From NCBI RefSeq assembly GCF_014645355.1, contig NZ_BMLS01000001.1, positions 868,001 to 932,000 on the forward strand: a stretch of DNA of 64,000 nucleotides, read 5' to 3'. This DNA is from Bowmanella pacifica (lineage in GTDB: Bacteria > Pseudomonadota > Gammaproteobacteria > Enterobacterales > Alteromonadaceae). The position numbers were made by a program, and so were the translations under genes. Under the pieces are notes generated by a model. It saw nothing but the letters and a program-made list of their open reading frames with translations, was not told where the DNA came from and ran no database searches. Of the stretch, positions 8,941 to 16,370 are shown one piece after another; within the stretch, counting starts at the first letter, position 1; the number at the start of each line of letters is the position of its first letter.

Positions 8941-11112
8941 TCAAAAACTGAATTTGGCTGACAAAAATACTTCTCGGCCGCGGCCGACTTCCAATCCGCC
9001 GCTATAGTAGACACCGGCATAGTAGTATTTGTCTGTCAGGTTCTTGGCTTGCAAGCGGAAAGTGGCCGGCGTGTTTCCGATCGTTGTATCGTAGCTTATA
9101 CCAGCATCCCATAAGGTGTAGCTAGGTATAAAACCGCTGTTCTGGGCGTCAACAGGTCGGCTGCCTGCATAACTCAGCATACTATCCATGGATAAACCCG
9201 GTACCGTCAAAAATGCGTAGCGCGCACCGAGCGCACCTTTCCAACGTGGTACGCCCTCGCTACGTTTACCTGACGTAGTATGGTCGGAGACATTCTCTAG
9301 TTCGGTGTCCAGATAGGTTATATTGCCTAGCACCGTCAGTCCTTGAGTCAGGTTAGCAGTCGCATTGACCTCAATGCCACGGTGACGGAACTGGCCGTTG
9401 CTCACATAGTCATTGTTAAGATTGAGATAGCTGGCATCTCGCTTGATATCAAATAAAGCTGCAGCGAGATTAAAATTCTGGTTGATATCGGTTTTCAAGC
9501 CTATTTCATATTGTACTGACTCAATTGCCTCGGTTGGCTGGTTGGCATTATTGGCGTTGTAAGGAGCGTAATCGCCTTTTTCAAATCCACGAGAATAGCT
9601 GACATATGTCATGGTATTCTCGGTTGGACGGTAAATCAGTGCTCCGGTCGGAACAAAGACATTTTTGTCCTGGGGTAGCGCATCTGCCGAAAGGTTACGT
9701 GCCTTGTACCATATATAACGGCCCCCCAGCAGCACTTGCAATTGATCATTGAGAGTCATCAAGTCGCTAGCGAAGATGGAGCTTTCTTTGATACTGGATT
9801 TGAAATCAATAGCCTGTTCTGGGCCAAAGTCCCAGCGGGCTGGTTGCACAGGATTGCGAATATTTCCTACCGAAATATCGCCGACACTGATGCTGCCAAC
9901 GCTTTCCACAAAGTCCCAATAAGGGCTCTTGTCACGGAATTGCCGGTACGAGGCTCCAACGAAGAGGTCGTGGAAAAGCTCACCTGTATTGAATTTCCCC
10001 GCAAGATAAGACTGTAGTGACCACGTCGTGAAGACTTCACCGCGCGACTGGTACAGGTCAGCATAACCAATGTCGCCATTGGGTTGTATATCAAACAGAT
10101 CGACATAGCCGCCATGGCGTTCAACCTGGGAGAAATTGGCTTGGGTGACTGAAGTCCAGTCATCATTCAAAGTGTAGTCTAACTTGGCTTCTATATTGTA
10201 GGCGTCAGTTTTGTGCCGATACCATGAAGGAGAAAGTGCATCGCGACGATCGAACCTGGGTGGTTTGACATAGCTTGAAGGATCTAGTGGATCGGCTCGA
10301 CCACTTTGGTCTGCACGCAGTAATGGGTCGGACATTGCACTTTTCCAGCTCCAATCTGCATTGAGTTGTAACAATGTGCGGTCATTGAAGCGGAAGTCGG
10401 TCGCCAATCCCGCAAACTTACGTTCTAGATCGCCGAGGTGATCAAAGTCGCCGACCTTTTCATAACCGACGTTCAAGCGGTAGCCGAGTGCACCATCAGC
10501 CCGTGAATTACTCGTATCCACAGCCACATAACGCCCTTGAAGAGAGGTACCCTGCAAACTTAGTGTGGTAAAAGGCGTCAGTGTCGGGCGCTTGGGAATG
10601 TAATTGATGGTACCGCCTGGTGAGTTGAATCCGTATAAAAAGCCGGACGGCCCTTTAAGCACGTCTACACGTTCAACTAACTCCAGCGGCACATCATAGT
10701 GCGGTGCCAAGGCCATGCCATCACGGCGGATGGTGTTGAAATTATCCATTGCGAAGCCACGCAGTCGGAAGTTGTCAAAGCCACCGCCATAAGAAGATTT
10801 CAGGACTGAAGGGTCCAGTGCCAGCATATCGCTGACCGTGCGCGGGGATGTTTCACTGATGAGCTCGGCGCTATAACTTTGGATCGCCAATGGTACTTCC
10901 ATCGCGTCTTTGGCACCAAACGCTCCCACATTAACTTCGAACGCATTATTCAAGGGAGGAGCGGTGATGGTGATGCTCTCAAACACAGTCTCGTTTTCTT
11001 GAGAGGTCTCCTCCCCATGGGCCGCAGCCATTCCCCCCGAGACCGAGGCCATGACCAGGCTGGTCAGCAGTGTTTTGTTAAAACGAGCAGGGACAGATAC
11101 ATCGACATCCAT
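8941..11112 (-). CDS. TonB-dependent siderophore receptor
   Basis: A 723-residue outer-membrane receptor. The N-terminus carries a signal sequence (hydrophobic stretch about residues 14-30), then a TonB-box-like ESITITAP and a plug domain with FDNFRLRGF, VERVDVLKGPSG and NSPGGTINYIPKRP. These are classical signatures of ferric-siderophore receptors (TIGR01783 type). The barrel ends in a terminal Phe (FLSAKFSF). Start: ATG at 11112, preceded on the minus strand by AAAGGAG at good spacing. I found no convincing Fur box in 11113-11300, although such genes are usually iron regulated. It stands alone, with the island boundary upstream of its promoter. The siderophore cannot be predicted. Confidence 0.88.
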   Translation of the reverse strand: MDVDVSVPARFNKTLLTSLVMASVSGGMAAAHGEETSQENETVFESITITAPPLNNAFEVNVGAFGAKDAMEVPLAIQSYSAELISETSPRTVSDMLALDPSVLKSSYGGGFDNFRLRGFAMDNFNTIRRDGMALAPHYDVPLELVERVDVLKGPSGFLYGFNSPGGTINYIPKRPTLTPFTTLSLQGTSLQGRYVAVDTSNSRADGALGYRLNVGYEKVGDFDHLGDLERKFAGLATDFRFNDRTLLQLNADWSWKSAMSDPLLRADQSGRADPLDPSSYVKPPRFDRRDALSPSWYRHKTDAYNIEAKLDYTLNDDWTSVTQANFSQVERHGGYVDLFDIQPNGDIGYADLYQSRGEVFTTWSLQSYLAGKFNTGELFHDLFVGASYRQFRDKSPYWDFVESVGSISVGDISVGNIRNPVQPARWDFGPEQAIDFKSSIKESSIFASDLMTLNDQLQVLLGGRYIWYKARNLSADALPQDKNVFVPTGALIYRPTENTMTYVSYSRGFEKGDYAPYNANNANQPTEAIESVQYEIGLKTDINQNFNLAAALFDIKRDASYLNLNNDYVSNGQFRHRGIEVNATANLTQGLTVLGNITYLDTELENVSDHTTSGKRSEGVPRWKGALGARYAFLTVPGLSMDSMLSYAGSRPVDAQNSGFIPSYTLWDAGISYDTTIGNTPATFRLQAKNLTDKYYYAGVYYSGGLEVGRGREVFLSAKFSF

Positions 11113-11489
11113 GCAATTCTCCTTTAGAAAAAATAAAATTCGTTGCGTGACTGAAAAAATGAGTCAGCGCCTGAAAATTTTCGCGCCGTTACTGTGTTGA
11201 CAAATCACGAGATTCGTTGGGCTTTTCGTTGATTACTAAAACCCACCGCTAGGTTACGATATAATATAACATCAATATAAAGTAAGCTATAGGGGGCATT
11301 GTGAGACGTGCAATGTCGGGTGAAGGAGGAAAGCCCAGTGAACAGTCTACATCTGACCGCAGTGGTCAAGTCATATTGATCACTACAAAGTAAGCAACGA
11401 TGAAATTGAATTTATGGAAATTAAAACCGCTTAGTTTTGAAAAAAAGGAACATGACAGAGAGCAAAACGCTAAAATTTCTTGCAAAGAA

Positions 11490-11544
11490 TGGTGCCTGGG
11501 GTCGGACTCGAACCGACACAATGTTGCCATCGGCGGATTTTGAA
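11490..11544 (-). repeat. Left attachment site: displaced 3' half of tRNA-Leu(CAA)
   Basis: This is identical to the 3' portion of the intact tRNA-Leu at 46790-46876, from the CCA end to the anticodon loop, and diverges right after the loop sequence (plus-strand GATTTTGAA). Similarity extends outward to about 11469 (one mismatch), including CTTGCAAAG at 11479-11487. It is the classical footprint of integration into a tRNA 3' end with crossover in the anticodon loop. Confidence 0.9.
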
Positions 11545-11599
11545 ATATTTGCGCCTATTTTAGTCATTTAAAATCAATATATTGCAATATAAAATGGAC

Positions 11600-11620
11600 A
11601 CTTTGCAAATTCTTTGCAAG
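11600..11620 (+). repeat. Candidate integrase arm-type site (double TTTGCAAR)
   Basis: ACTTTGCAAATTCTTTGCAAG lies 56 bases inside the left attachment site. A nearly identical copy with one T fewer lies at 46908-46927, on the other side of the intact tRNA. The inverted unit CTTGCAAAG also flanks the tRNA halves at 11479-11487 and 46779-46787. The conserved position near each junction suggests recombinase or excisionase binding sites. Confidence 0.45.
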
Positions 11621-11655
11621 AAAACCATCTCCCAAAATCACGACTCTGGAAGAGT

Positions 11656-12099
11656 CTATAATTCTTCTTCGCTGCTAATACACTGCCAAATAGGCTCTTC
11701 ATCTTCCCACCAAACCAAACTTACAAACTGATCGTCATGGTAATGGAAGGCATGCTCATAAACAGTTGCGTCATCTGCCCAACCTTCCCGACACCACACG
11801 CTGCCATCTACTTCACCAGCGCTAGATTTGACCCCATTGAATATCAAATCATGAATCTTCGATCCATCTGGGGCTGTATTGGTTGGGTAGAAACATCCAG
11901 GTAAATTGCTATTCTTGTCGAACAGATATCGGCTTCCATCTCTACGATAGATGACAAAGTGGCCCATATGGTGATCACTGGTAATAACACGACGCATGGT
12001 CATCATGAAGCTTGTGTCGAAAGCTGTCTTAACAGAACTCATTAAGTCTAGGTCGAGGCGACTACCTGCCAAATGATCTTTCAACAAGTAACTCGGCAC
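11656..12099 (-). pseudogene. Truncated ImmA/IrrE-like protein (C-terminal part only)
   Basis: A 147-residue frame starting at GTG (12099). Its first residues (PSYLLKDHL) resemble the segment that follows the LLMP motif in ImmA/IrrE metallopeptidases. The central AFDTSFMMTMRRVI matches the helix after it, and the C-terminal YEHAFHYHDDQFVSLVWWED resembles the C-terminal sensor part of such proteins. The HExxH zinc motif and everything before it are missing: the upstream frame closes at once (stop at 12115-12117) and no HExxH is found in 12100-12245. ImmA/IrrE proteins usually cleave repressors in phage and integrative elements, so a decayed remnant beside the integrase is plausible. The assignment rests on short motifs and is tentative. 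Confidence 0.45.
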
Positions 12100-12257
12100 A
12101 GAGTATATGAATCTTTACTAGCTTTCTAGACGAGTGCCAGCCTGTCATATTAGTAGTGAACAACCTGTCACGAGAAACCACAACCGAATAGGTAGCGTTT
12201 GCAGATCAATCAGTTACAATCGCAACTAGACACGTTACTTTTTCTTTGCAAGCACTA

Positions 12258-13535
12258 ATGACCACCCAGACAGCTCGGCACGACATCGAAGACAATCTTT
12301 ACATATACACCCAGGACAACAGCAAGTACTGGTATGCTCGATTCCAGCTCTTCGGAAAGTGGTACTGCAAATCCACCAAAGAAAAGGAAAGAGATAAGGC
12401 GATCGCTAAGGCGCACTACATCATATTGGAAAGCCGTATAAAGGCAGAGCAAGGCACCTTGTCCAAAAGTCGACGTTTCCGCGATGTGGCTGAATTAGCC
12501 ATCTCAAAAATGGAAAATGAGCTTGAACATGGCGGAGGTAAGGTCATCTACAAAGACTACATCAACGCCTTGAATAAATACCATGTCCCATTCTTCGACA
12601 GAACGTTTATCACCTCCATTGACCAACAAAAGATACGTGAGTTTGACCGGTGGAGAACAGAAAAGGTTGGGCGCTCACTTGCCAAGTCCACCATCCTGAA
12701 TCACAACGCAGCAATGCAGATGGTGTTTAAAGAAGCCATTGAGCAGAAATGGATGATTCCAGTCCAAGTTCCCGTTTTATCTAATACTGGTGCATCAGGT
12801 GAAAGACGGGCTTCTTTCACACCAGATGAATACGACAGAATTTACGATACCGTTGTTAGCATGCAGAAGAACAGCCGCAAGGAGAAGACAAACCATATCC
12901 GCGAATCTCTTCTCGACTATATGGAGTTTGTCATCAATACCGGCATGAGACCGGGCTCAGAGTTGGATAATCTTACGTGGGGCGATATCCGAGTTGAAGC
13001 ACATGAACACAAGATCCGTTTCTTTGTGACAGTACGAAAAGGAAAAACGACTAAACACACCGGCACCCGGGAAGTTGTTTGCAAACAGAATATTTTTGAC
13101 ACTATCCGCTTAATGACCATGCGCTTTAAGGATAGGAAGGCTACTGACAAACTATTCAGGCTAAGGGATGGTTCAACAACCAAAGAACTTGGCCGCACTT
13201 TTGATAGTGCATTGGAAGAGGCTGGACTTAAAGAATCTGCGCATGGACCCAGGACACTCTATTCATTGCGCCACTCCTACATTACCTGGGAGCTACTTTC
13301 TCAGAATGTCACTATAGATGTGATTGCAAAACAATGTGGAACAAGCATTCAGATGATAGAGCAGCACTACAACCATGTGATACCTCGAATGTTCAGCAAC
13401 CAGCTATCAGGTGTTGAATTTCCAGAAATTAAACAAATTCAAGACCGCTTCAATGTCCCTGAAAAAACAAAGACATCCTTCACCAATTTGGCAAAGGAAT
13501 GGGAAGCCAACTTTCGTAGGCGGGGCTGTATTTAA
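12258..13535 (+). CDS. Island tyrosine-type integrase
   Basis: A tyrosine recombinase of about 425 residues with phage-integrase layout: N-terminal arm-binding region, SAM-like core-binding domain, then the catalytic domain. Catalytic residues are visible: Arg in TGMRPGSELDNLTW, Lys in the beta-hairpin VRKGKTTKHTG, SLRHSYITWELL supplying His-x2-(Arg) box residues, and the nucleophile Tyr in IEQHYNHV. I choose ATG at 12258; a TTG four codons upstream (12246) is possible. It lies next to the left attachment site, so it is the best candidate for moving the island into tRNA-Leu. A CTTTGCAAG motif spans 12244-12252 just before the start, like those at the attachment sites, so integrase binding there could autoregulate the gene. 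Confidence 0.88.
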   Translation: MTTQTARHDIEDNLYIYTQDNSKYWYARFQLFGKWYCKSTKEKERDKAIAKAHYIILESRIKAEQGTLSKSRRFRDVAELAISKMENELEHGGGKVIYKDYINALNKYHVPFFDRTFITSIDQQKIREFDRWRTEKVGRSLAKSTILNHNAAMQMVFKEAIEQKWMIPVQVPVLSNTGASGERRASFTPDEYDRIYDTVVSMQKNSRKEKTNHIRESLLDYMEFVINTGMRPGSELDNLTWGDIRVEAHEHKIRFFVTVRKGKTTKHTGTREVVCKQNIFDTIRLMTMRFKDRKATDKLFRLRDGSTTKELGRTFDSALEEAGLKESAHGPRTLYSLRHSYITWELLSQNVTIDVIAKQCGTSIQMIEQHYNHVIPRMFSNQLSGVEFPEIKQIQDRFNVPEKTKTSFTNLAKEWEANFRRRGCI

Positions 13536-13593
13536 GATTCCCCCTTGGTGCTGTATATTTAATCGTCCCATCATCTAAAAATTAAGGAACTAA

Positions 13594-13983
13594 ATGTCTG
13601 ATTTTCTGAACATCCTGACGCATGCTCGTCGTCTGCAAGCTGCAGTGAAAGAGCTCTCTACAGAGGAATTAGTATCCGTATCTGACAAGCTCCAATCCAT
13701 AATTGAGACAAGAAAAGCACTGGAAGCGGAAGAAGCTAAAGAACTAGAGAAGAAAGCAGCTCTCAGAGCTGCCTTACTGAAGCAAATGCAAGATGCTGGC
13801 ATCAGCCTGGACGAACTTTCTGGTGAGGCTCCGTCAGCTAAAGCAAAAGTAAAACGCCCCGTAAAGTACAAGCTTGTAGATAGCGAAGGCACAGAACACA
13901 CTTGGACAGGTATTGGCCGCATGCCCAAAGCTTTCGCAGCAGCTCAAGCTTCGGGTAAGAAGTTGGAAGACCTTGCAATCTAA
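13594..13983 (+). CDS. H-NS family nucleoid protein (island-encoded silencer)
   Basis: A 129-residue protein with the two-part H-NS layout. Residues 1-65 are a charged helical/coiled-coil oligomerisation region rich in Glu, Lys and Ala. After a short linker, residues about 88-125 form the H-NS DNA-binding domain with KYKLVDSEGTEHTWTGIGRMP. This is equivalent to the TWTGQGRTP core that inserts into the minor groove of AT-rich DNA; the Gln of the core is replaced by Ile. Start: ATG at 13594 after AAGGAACTAA. Mobile elements often carry H-NS paralogues to silence their own AT-rich genes and lower fitness cost. Its place right after the integrase and before the AT-rich cargo fits that role. Confidence 0.85.
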   Translation: MSDFLNILTHARRLQAAVKELSTEELVSVSDKLQSIIETRKALEAEEAKELEKKAALRAALLKQMQDAGISLDELSGEAPSAKAKVKRPVKYKLVDSEGTEHTWTGIGRMPKAFAAAQASGKKLEDLAI

Positions 13984-14005
13984 GCTAATTCTCCACTAGC
14001 TTATC

Positions 14006-14040
14006 GGCGTCGATATTCACTGGTCTATGATATCGACGCC
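14006..14040. repeat. Long inverted repeat downstream of the H-NS-like gene
   Basis: A perfect 11-bp inverted repeat, GGCGTCGATAT (14006-14016) and ATATCGACGCC (14030-14040), with a 13-base loop, 22 bases after the H-NS-like stop codon. It may serve as a transcript end, but no T-run follows. Confidence 0.5.
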
Positions 14041-14073
14041 AACAATCTCATTGTCATATGACTCTCGAATTAG

Positions 14074-14097
14074 ACAGATTAAGCACCGTTAATCTGT
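14074..14097. repeat. Short perfect inverted repeat upstream of merR
   Basis: ACAGATTAA (14074-14082) and TTAATCTGT (14089-14097) with a 6-base centre, about 93 bases before the merR start. It may be an operator for an unknown regulator or a structural hairpin; no protein can be assigned. Confidence 0.4.
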
Positions 14098-14189
14098 ATT
14101 ACCATTACTTCTGGATTGAGCGATTATCGGAAGTTCAGCTTTTGTCTAATAATGTTAAAATGATGCTAGTTGTTTAAGAGAATCTACTT

Positions 14190-14567
14190 ATGAAAACCAT
14201 TGGAAAGCTGGCTAAAGAACTAGACATTAACGTAGAAACAGTCCGATTCTATGAACGTAAAGGGATTATCGTGCAGCCACCAAGACCTGATAATGGTTAT
14301 CGTATATATGACAAAACTCACATCAATCAACTTAAATTCATATTAAAAGCTAAAGCTTTGGGCTTTACACTTGATGAAATCGCTTCACTCATGTCTATGA
14401 GTGGAAACTGCGCTGATGTCGAATCGATGGGGTTACACAAGCTTGAGCTGATCCGAGAAAAAATTGCCGATTTGCAACGGCTAGAACAAGTGATTCAAGA
14501 TATGACAAATTCTTGCAAAGCCAATCAAGACCCCAATTCCTGTCCAATAATAAATTCGCTCAATTAG
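14190..14567 (+). CDS. merR: MerR, mercury-responsive transcriptional regulator
   Basis: A 125-residue regulator with an N-terminal winged helix (IGKLAKELDINVETVRFYERKG), a dimerisation helix and the three conserved cysteines that bind Hg(II) in MerR: one in GNCADVESM and two in SCKANQDPNSCPII. Spacing matches the mercury sensor rather than CueR or ZntR types. MerR binds a dyad between badly spaced -35 and -10 elements and untwists the DNA when mercury binds. Exactly such a site lies just downstream (14571-14602). Unusually for proteobacterial mer loci, the gene is codirectional with its target merC rather than divergent. Start: ATG at 14190, with only a weak ribosome binding site. Confidence 0.9.
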   Translation: MKTIGKLAKELDINVETVRFYERKGIIVQPPRPDNGYRIYDKTHINQLKFILKAKALGFTLDEIASLMSMSGNCADVESMGLHKLELIREKIADLQRLEQVIQDMTNSCKANQDPNSCPIINSLN

Positions 14568-14570
14568 CTG

Positions 14571-14602
14571 TTGACTCCGTACCCATATACGGAGTTTAAA
14601 CT
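14571..14602 (+). promoter_or_regulatory. mer operator/promoter
   Basis: A TTGACT -35 box (14571-14576) overlaps a perfect 8-bp dyad, ACTCCGTA (14574-14581) / TACGGAGT (14588-14595). The best -10 is TAAACT at 14597-14602, giving a 20-base spacer. This overlong spacer with a TCCGTAC-type dyad is the signature of MerR-activated promoters (compare the classical Tn501/Tn21 merO). It drives merC and the next gene. Confidence 0.88.
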
Positions 14603-14623
14603 ACCTCAAAAGTAGAGGTAATT

Positions 14624-15013
14624 ATGATTAATAAAATTCTAGATAAAGTAGGCTCCGGTGGAGTATGGTTAGCGGCACTTAGTTGTACAGGTTGCTTTCC
14701 CGCTTTAGGCTCTCTAGCATCAGCTCTAGGGCTAGGTTTCCTGTCACATTTTGAAGGAATAGCGGTTAACACTTTATTACCGTTATTTGCTGCGCTCGCT
14801 TTATTGGTCAACTCGTACAATTGGTATCAACATAAGCATGTGGCAAGAGGCATATTAAGTGTTATTGGCCCAATTGCTGTATTACTGACCCTTTATCCGT
14901 TGTGGCAATACGATTGGAGCACTTACTTATTTTACTTTGGGATCACATGGATGGTATTTATGTCAGTGTTGGATATCGTCAAGCCTGTTAAGGAACCCGT
15001 ATGCAAGGTATAG
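14624..15013 (+). CDS. merC: MerC-type mercury uptake membrane protein
   Basis: A 129-residue inner-membrane protein with four hydrophobic segments. The first transmembrane segment carries the CTGC pair (SCTGCFPALGSLASALG) that takes Hg(II) from the periplasm in MerC. GLGFLSHFEG and the later helices also fit the family. It stands immediately behind the mer operator, so it should be induced by mercury. Normally MerC delivers Hg(II) to the reductase MerA, but no merA gene is present in the island or elsewhere in the window. Transport without reduction would sensitise the cell unless the next gene's cysteine-rich product or a distant MerA handles the metal. Its 3' end overlaps the next gene by 13 bases. 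Confidence 0.85.
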   Translation: MINKILDKVGSGGVWLAALSCTGCFPALGSLASALGLGFLSHFEGIAVNTLLPLFAALALLVNSYNWYQHKHVARGILSVIGPIAVLLTLYPLWQYDWSTYLFYFGITWMVFMSVLDIVKPVKEPVCKV

Positions 15014-15219
15014 AATTAGAGTCTAAGATTACTTGTCCCGAATGCGGGTTTAGTAAGGTCGAGACCATGCCGACAAACGCTTGCCAGTGGTATTACGAAT
15101 GTGAAGGATGCAAAGCGCTGCTCAAGCCGTTAAAAGGTGACTGTTGCGTATATTGTTCTTACGGGACCGTTAAATGCCCTCCTATTCAAGAAGGAAGCCG
15201 TTGCTGCAACAAATCTTAA
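15001..15219 (+). CDS. GDCCVxC-domain cysteine-rich protein
   Basis: A 72-residue protein with 11 cysteines: an N-terminal zinc-ribbon-like pair (CPECG ... CEGC), the central GDCCVYCSYGTVKCPP motif and a CC near the C-terminus. The motif defines the GDCCVxC (seleno)protein family, often encoded next to merC-like genes. Here all positions are Cys codons and there is no in-frame TGA, so it is the cysteine form. It overlaps merC by 13 bases and is probably translationally coupled. I infer a cytoplasmic metal-binding partner that accepts Hg(II) from MerC. No enzymatic function is established as far as I know. Confidence 0.8.
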   Translation: MQGIELESKITCPECGFSKVETMPTNACQWYYECEGCKALLKPLKGDCCVYCSYGTVKCPPIQEGSRCCNKS

Positions 15220-15686
15220 TGTCTGCTTTTGGCACGAAGCGAACCGAAATAAGTAACGTTAATAACTGTTAACATGACCTTGATGTAGAACCAACACACA
15301 TCACGTCTATTTAGCAGTTGATCTACTGACTTCTCTGATAAATACAGCTTATTGTTAGCTGTCTGCTAGAGAGTATGCTTAATAGTAGAACCCCCCTTCA
15401 GCCTTCAACTTTCTGGGTGATTTATCTCCCTATTCGATGAAAAAAAAGGTGCATAAATGCACTTATCCAGATATTCCAGGCCATCTTCACTAAGAAACCC
15501 ATTAAAAAACATAAACATTCAGCAATCCTGAACTCAGGATTACGTTTTTATATATCATATACGATAATGGCATAAGAAAATTTCTGTACTGGGCCCTGCT
15601 CTTAATAATTTCGATACCAAGCAAGAGGAAATCTTGCCATACGCCTTGCTTTGAAAGGCATCCATTTTTATTAAGAGAACATATGT
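15220..15686. other. Intergenic region between the mercury module and two unassigned genes
   Basis: No gene is seen in this 467-base region. It contains a GTGCAT/ATGCAC hairpin next to an A-run (15441-15462), which could act as a minus-strand terminator. It also contains the perfect palindrome at 15524-15541, upstream of a GATAAT box (about 15561-15566) that may be the promoter of the gene at 15687. Confidence 0.45.
15524..15541. promoter_or_regulatory. Perfect 18-bp palindrome, candidate operator
   Basis: AATCCTGA and its complement TCAGGATT are separated by two bases (AC). It lies about 20 bases upstream of a GATAAT-like -10 box and 146 bases before the gene at 15687, a position suited to autoregulation of that gene pair. 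A short T-run follows at 15545-15549, so a hairpin terminator is an alternative. Confidence 0.45.
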
Positions 15687-16370
15687 ATGAAGATCATCAA
15701 GACACAAACTGAAGCTAGCAAAGTGTTCATTGGCATTACGTGTCACAACCACGACCTCATCTACAAAGCAACAAGACTATATGTGAGCAAAGTTTGGACT
15801 CTGTACGAAGGATACGATTCCTTTAAAAGTATATGTGAAGCAAAACTTCCCAGGCTCTCTTACAAGACAATTTTTGACTACGCCAAAGCAGGAGAGATAA
15901 CCCTGAACACCGCAGGACCGAAAATGCTGGGAAAATACTCAAACTCGAGCATGTTACAAATGAGAAAGTTGGACAAGGAGGCTCAAAAGCGAGTTTGGAA
16001 GCGATTGCAAGACAAGCTAGGCAATAAACTAACACAAAATACGGCCTCTTTGACTGCAAGCATTGTAAGTGATGCAATGCTTAATGAAGGCTTTTATAAG
16101 GAAAAGTTGTCTAGGGACAGTAATAAGTTCAAGTATATCAAAACGTTGATTATGCACATTACCGATAAGGATATGAGAAAAGCTGCAAACTGTTTTAAGG
16201 AATTACTAGCAGACGAAAGGATGTTGCAAGACTTTGTTCTAGAATTGACGTCAACGAAAGCCGCCTCCCTACAGGGTCAAAAAGCAAAACCCACATCTCA
16301 TAAGAAAGCACGTTCTGGGAAGCAACCTCTCAATAGGAAACAAACGTTTGATAAAGGAGAGAAGGCATGA
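15687..16370 (+). CDS. Unassigned protein, possibly DNA-binding
   Basis: A 227-residue soluble protein that I cannot assign. The N-terminal half (residues 25-75, with YVSKVWTLYEGYDSFKSICE and LSYKTIFDYAKAGEI) has the rhythm of phage and plasmid DNA-binding proteins in which short helices precede a helix-turn-helix. The middle is helical and charged; the tail (about 195-227) is very basic (HKKARSGKQPLNRKQ) and may contact nucleic acid. Its stop overlaps the next start (ATGA at 16367), so the two products are translationally coupled and probably work together. A palindromic candidate operator lies upstream. A role in replication or copy control of the island is possible but is inference from context. 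Confidence 0.5.
   Translation: MKIIKTQTEASKVFIGITCHNHDLIYKATRLYVSKVWTLYEGYDSFKSICEAKLPRLSYKTIFDYAKAGEITLNTAGPKMLGKYSNSSMLQMRKLDKEAQKRVWKRLQDKLGNKLTQNTASLTASIVSDAMLNEGFYKEKLSRDSNKFKYIKTLIMHITDKDMRKAANCFKELLADERMLQDFVLELTSTKAASLQGQKAKPTSHKKARSGKQPLNRKQTFDKGEKA

Larger units (their letters stand above)
11113..11655. other. Receptor promoter region and left island boundary
   Basis: This stretch contains the upstream region of the minus-strand siderophore receptor gene, the left attachment site with tRNA-Leu 3' half (11490-11544), a 12-bp palindrome ATATTGCAATAT (11579-11590) and a double TTTGCAAR motif (11600-11620). No protein gene is seen. Confidence 0.6.

Noticed and set aside
8543-9020. Two minus-strand frames between the receptor gene and the IS relic
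   Set aside because: One overlaps the end of the receptor gene; neither shows motifs. The only recognisable coding signal here is the plus-strand transposase relic.
11113-11300. Fur box upstream of the siderophore receptor
   Set aside because: I looked for a GATAATGATAATCATTATC-like sequence and found none convincing.
15001-15219. Selenocysteine in the GDCCVxC protein
   Set aside because: All cysteine positions use TGT or TGC and there is no in-frame TGA.
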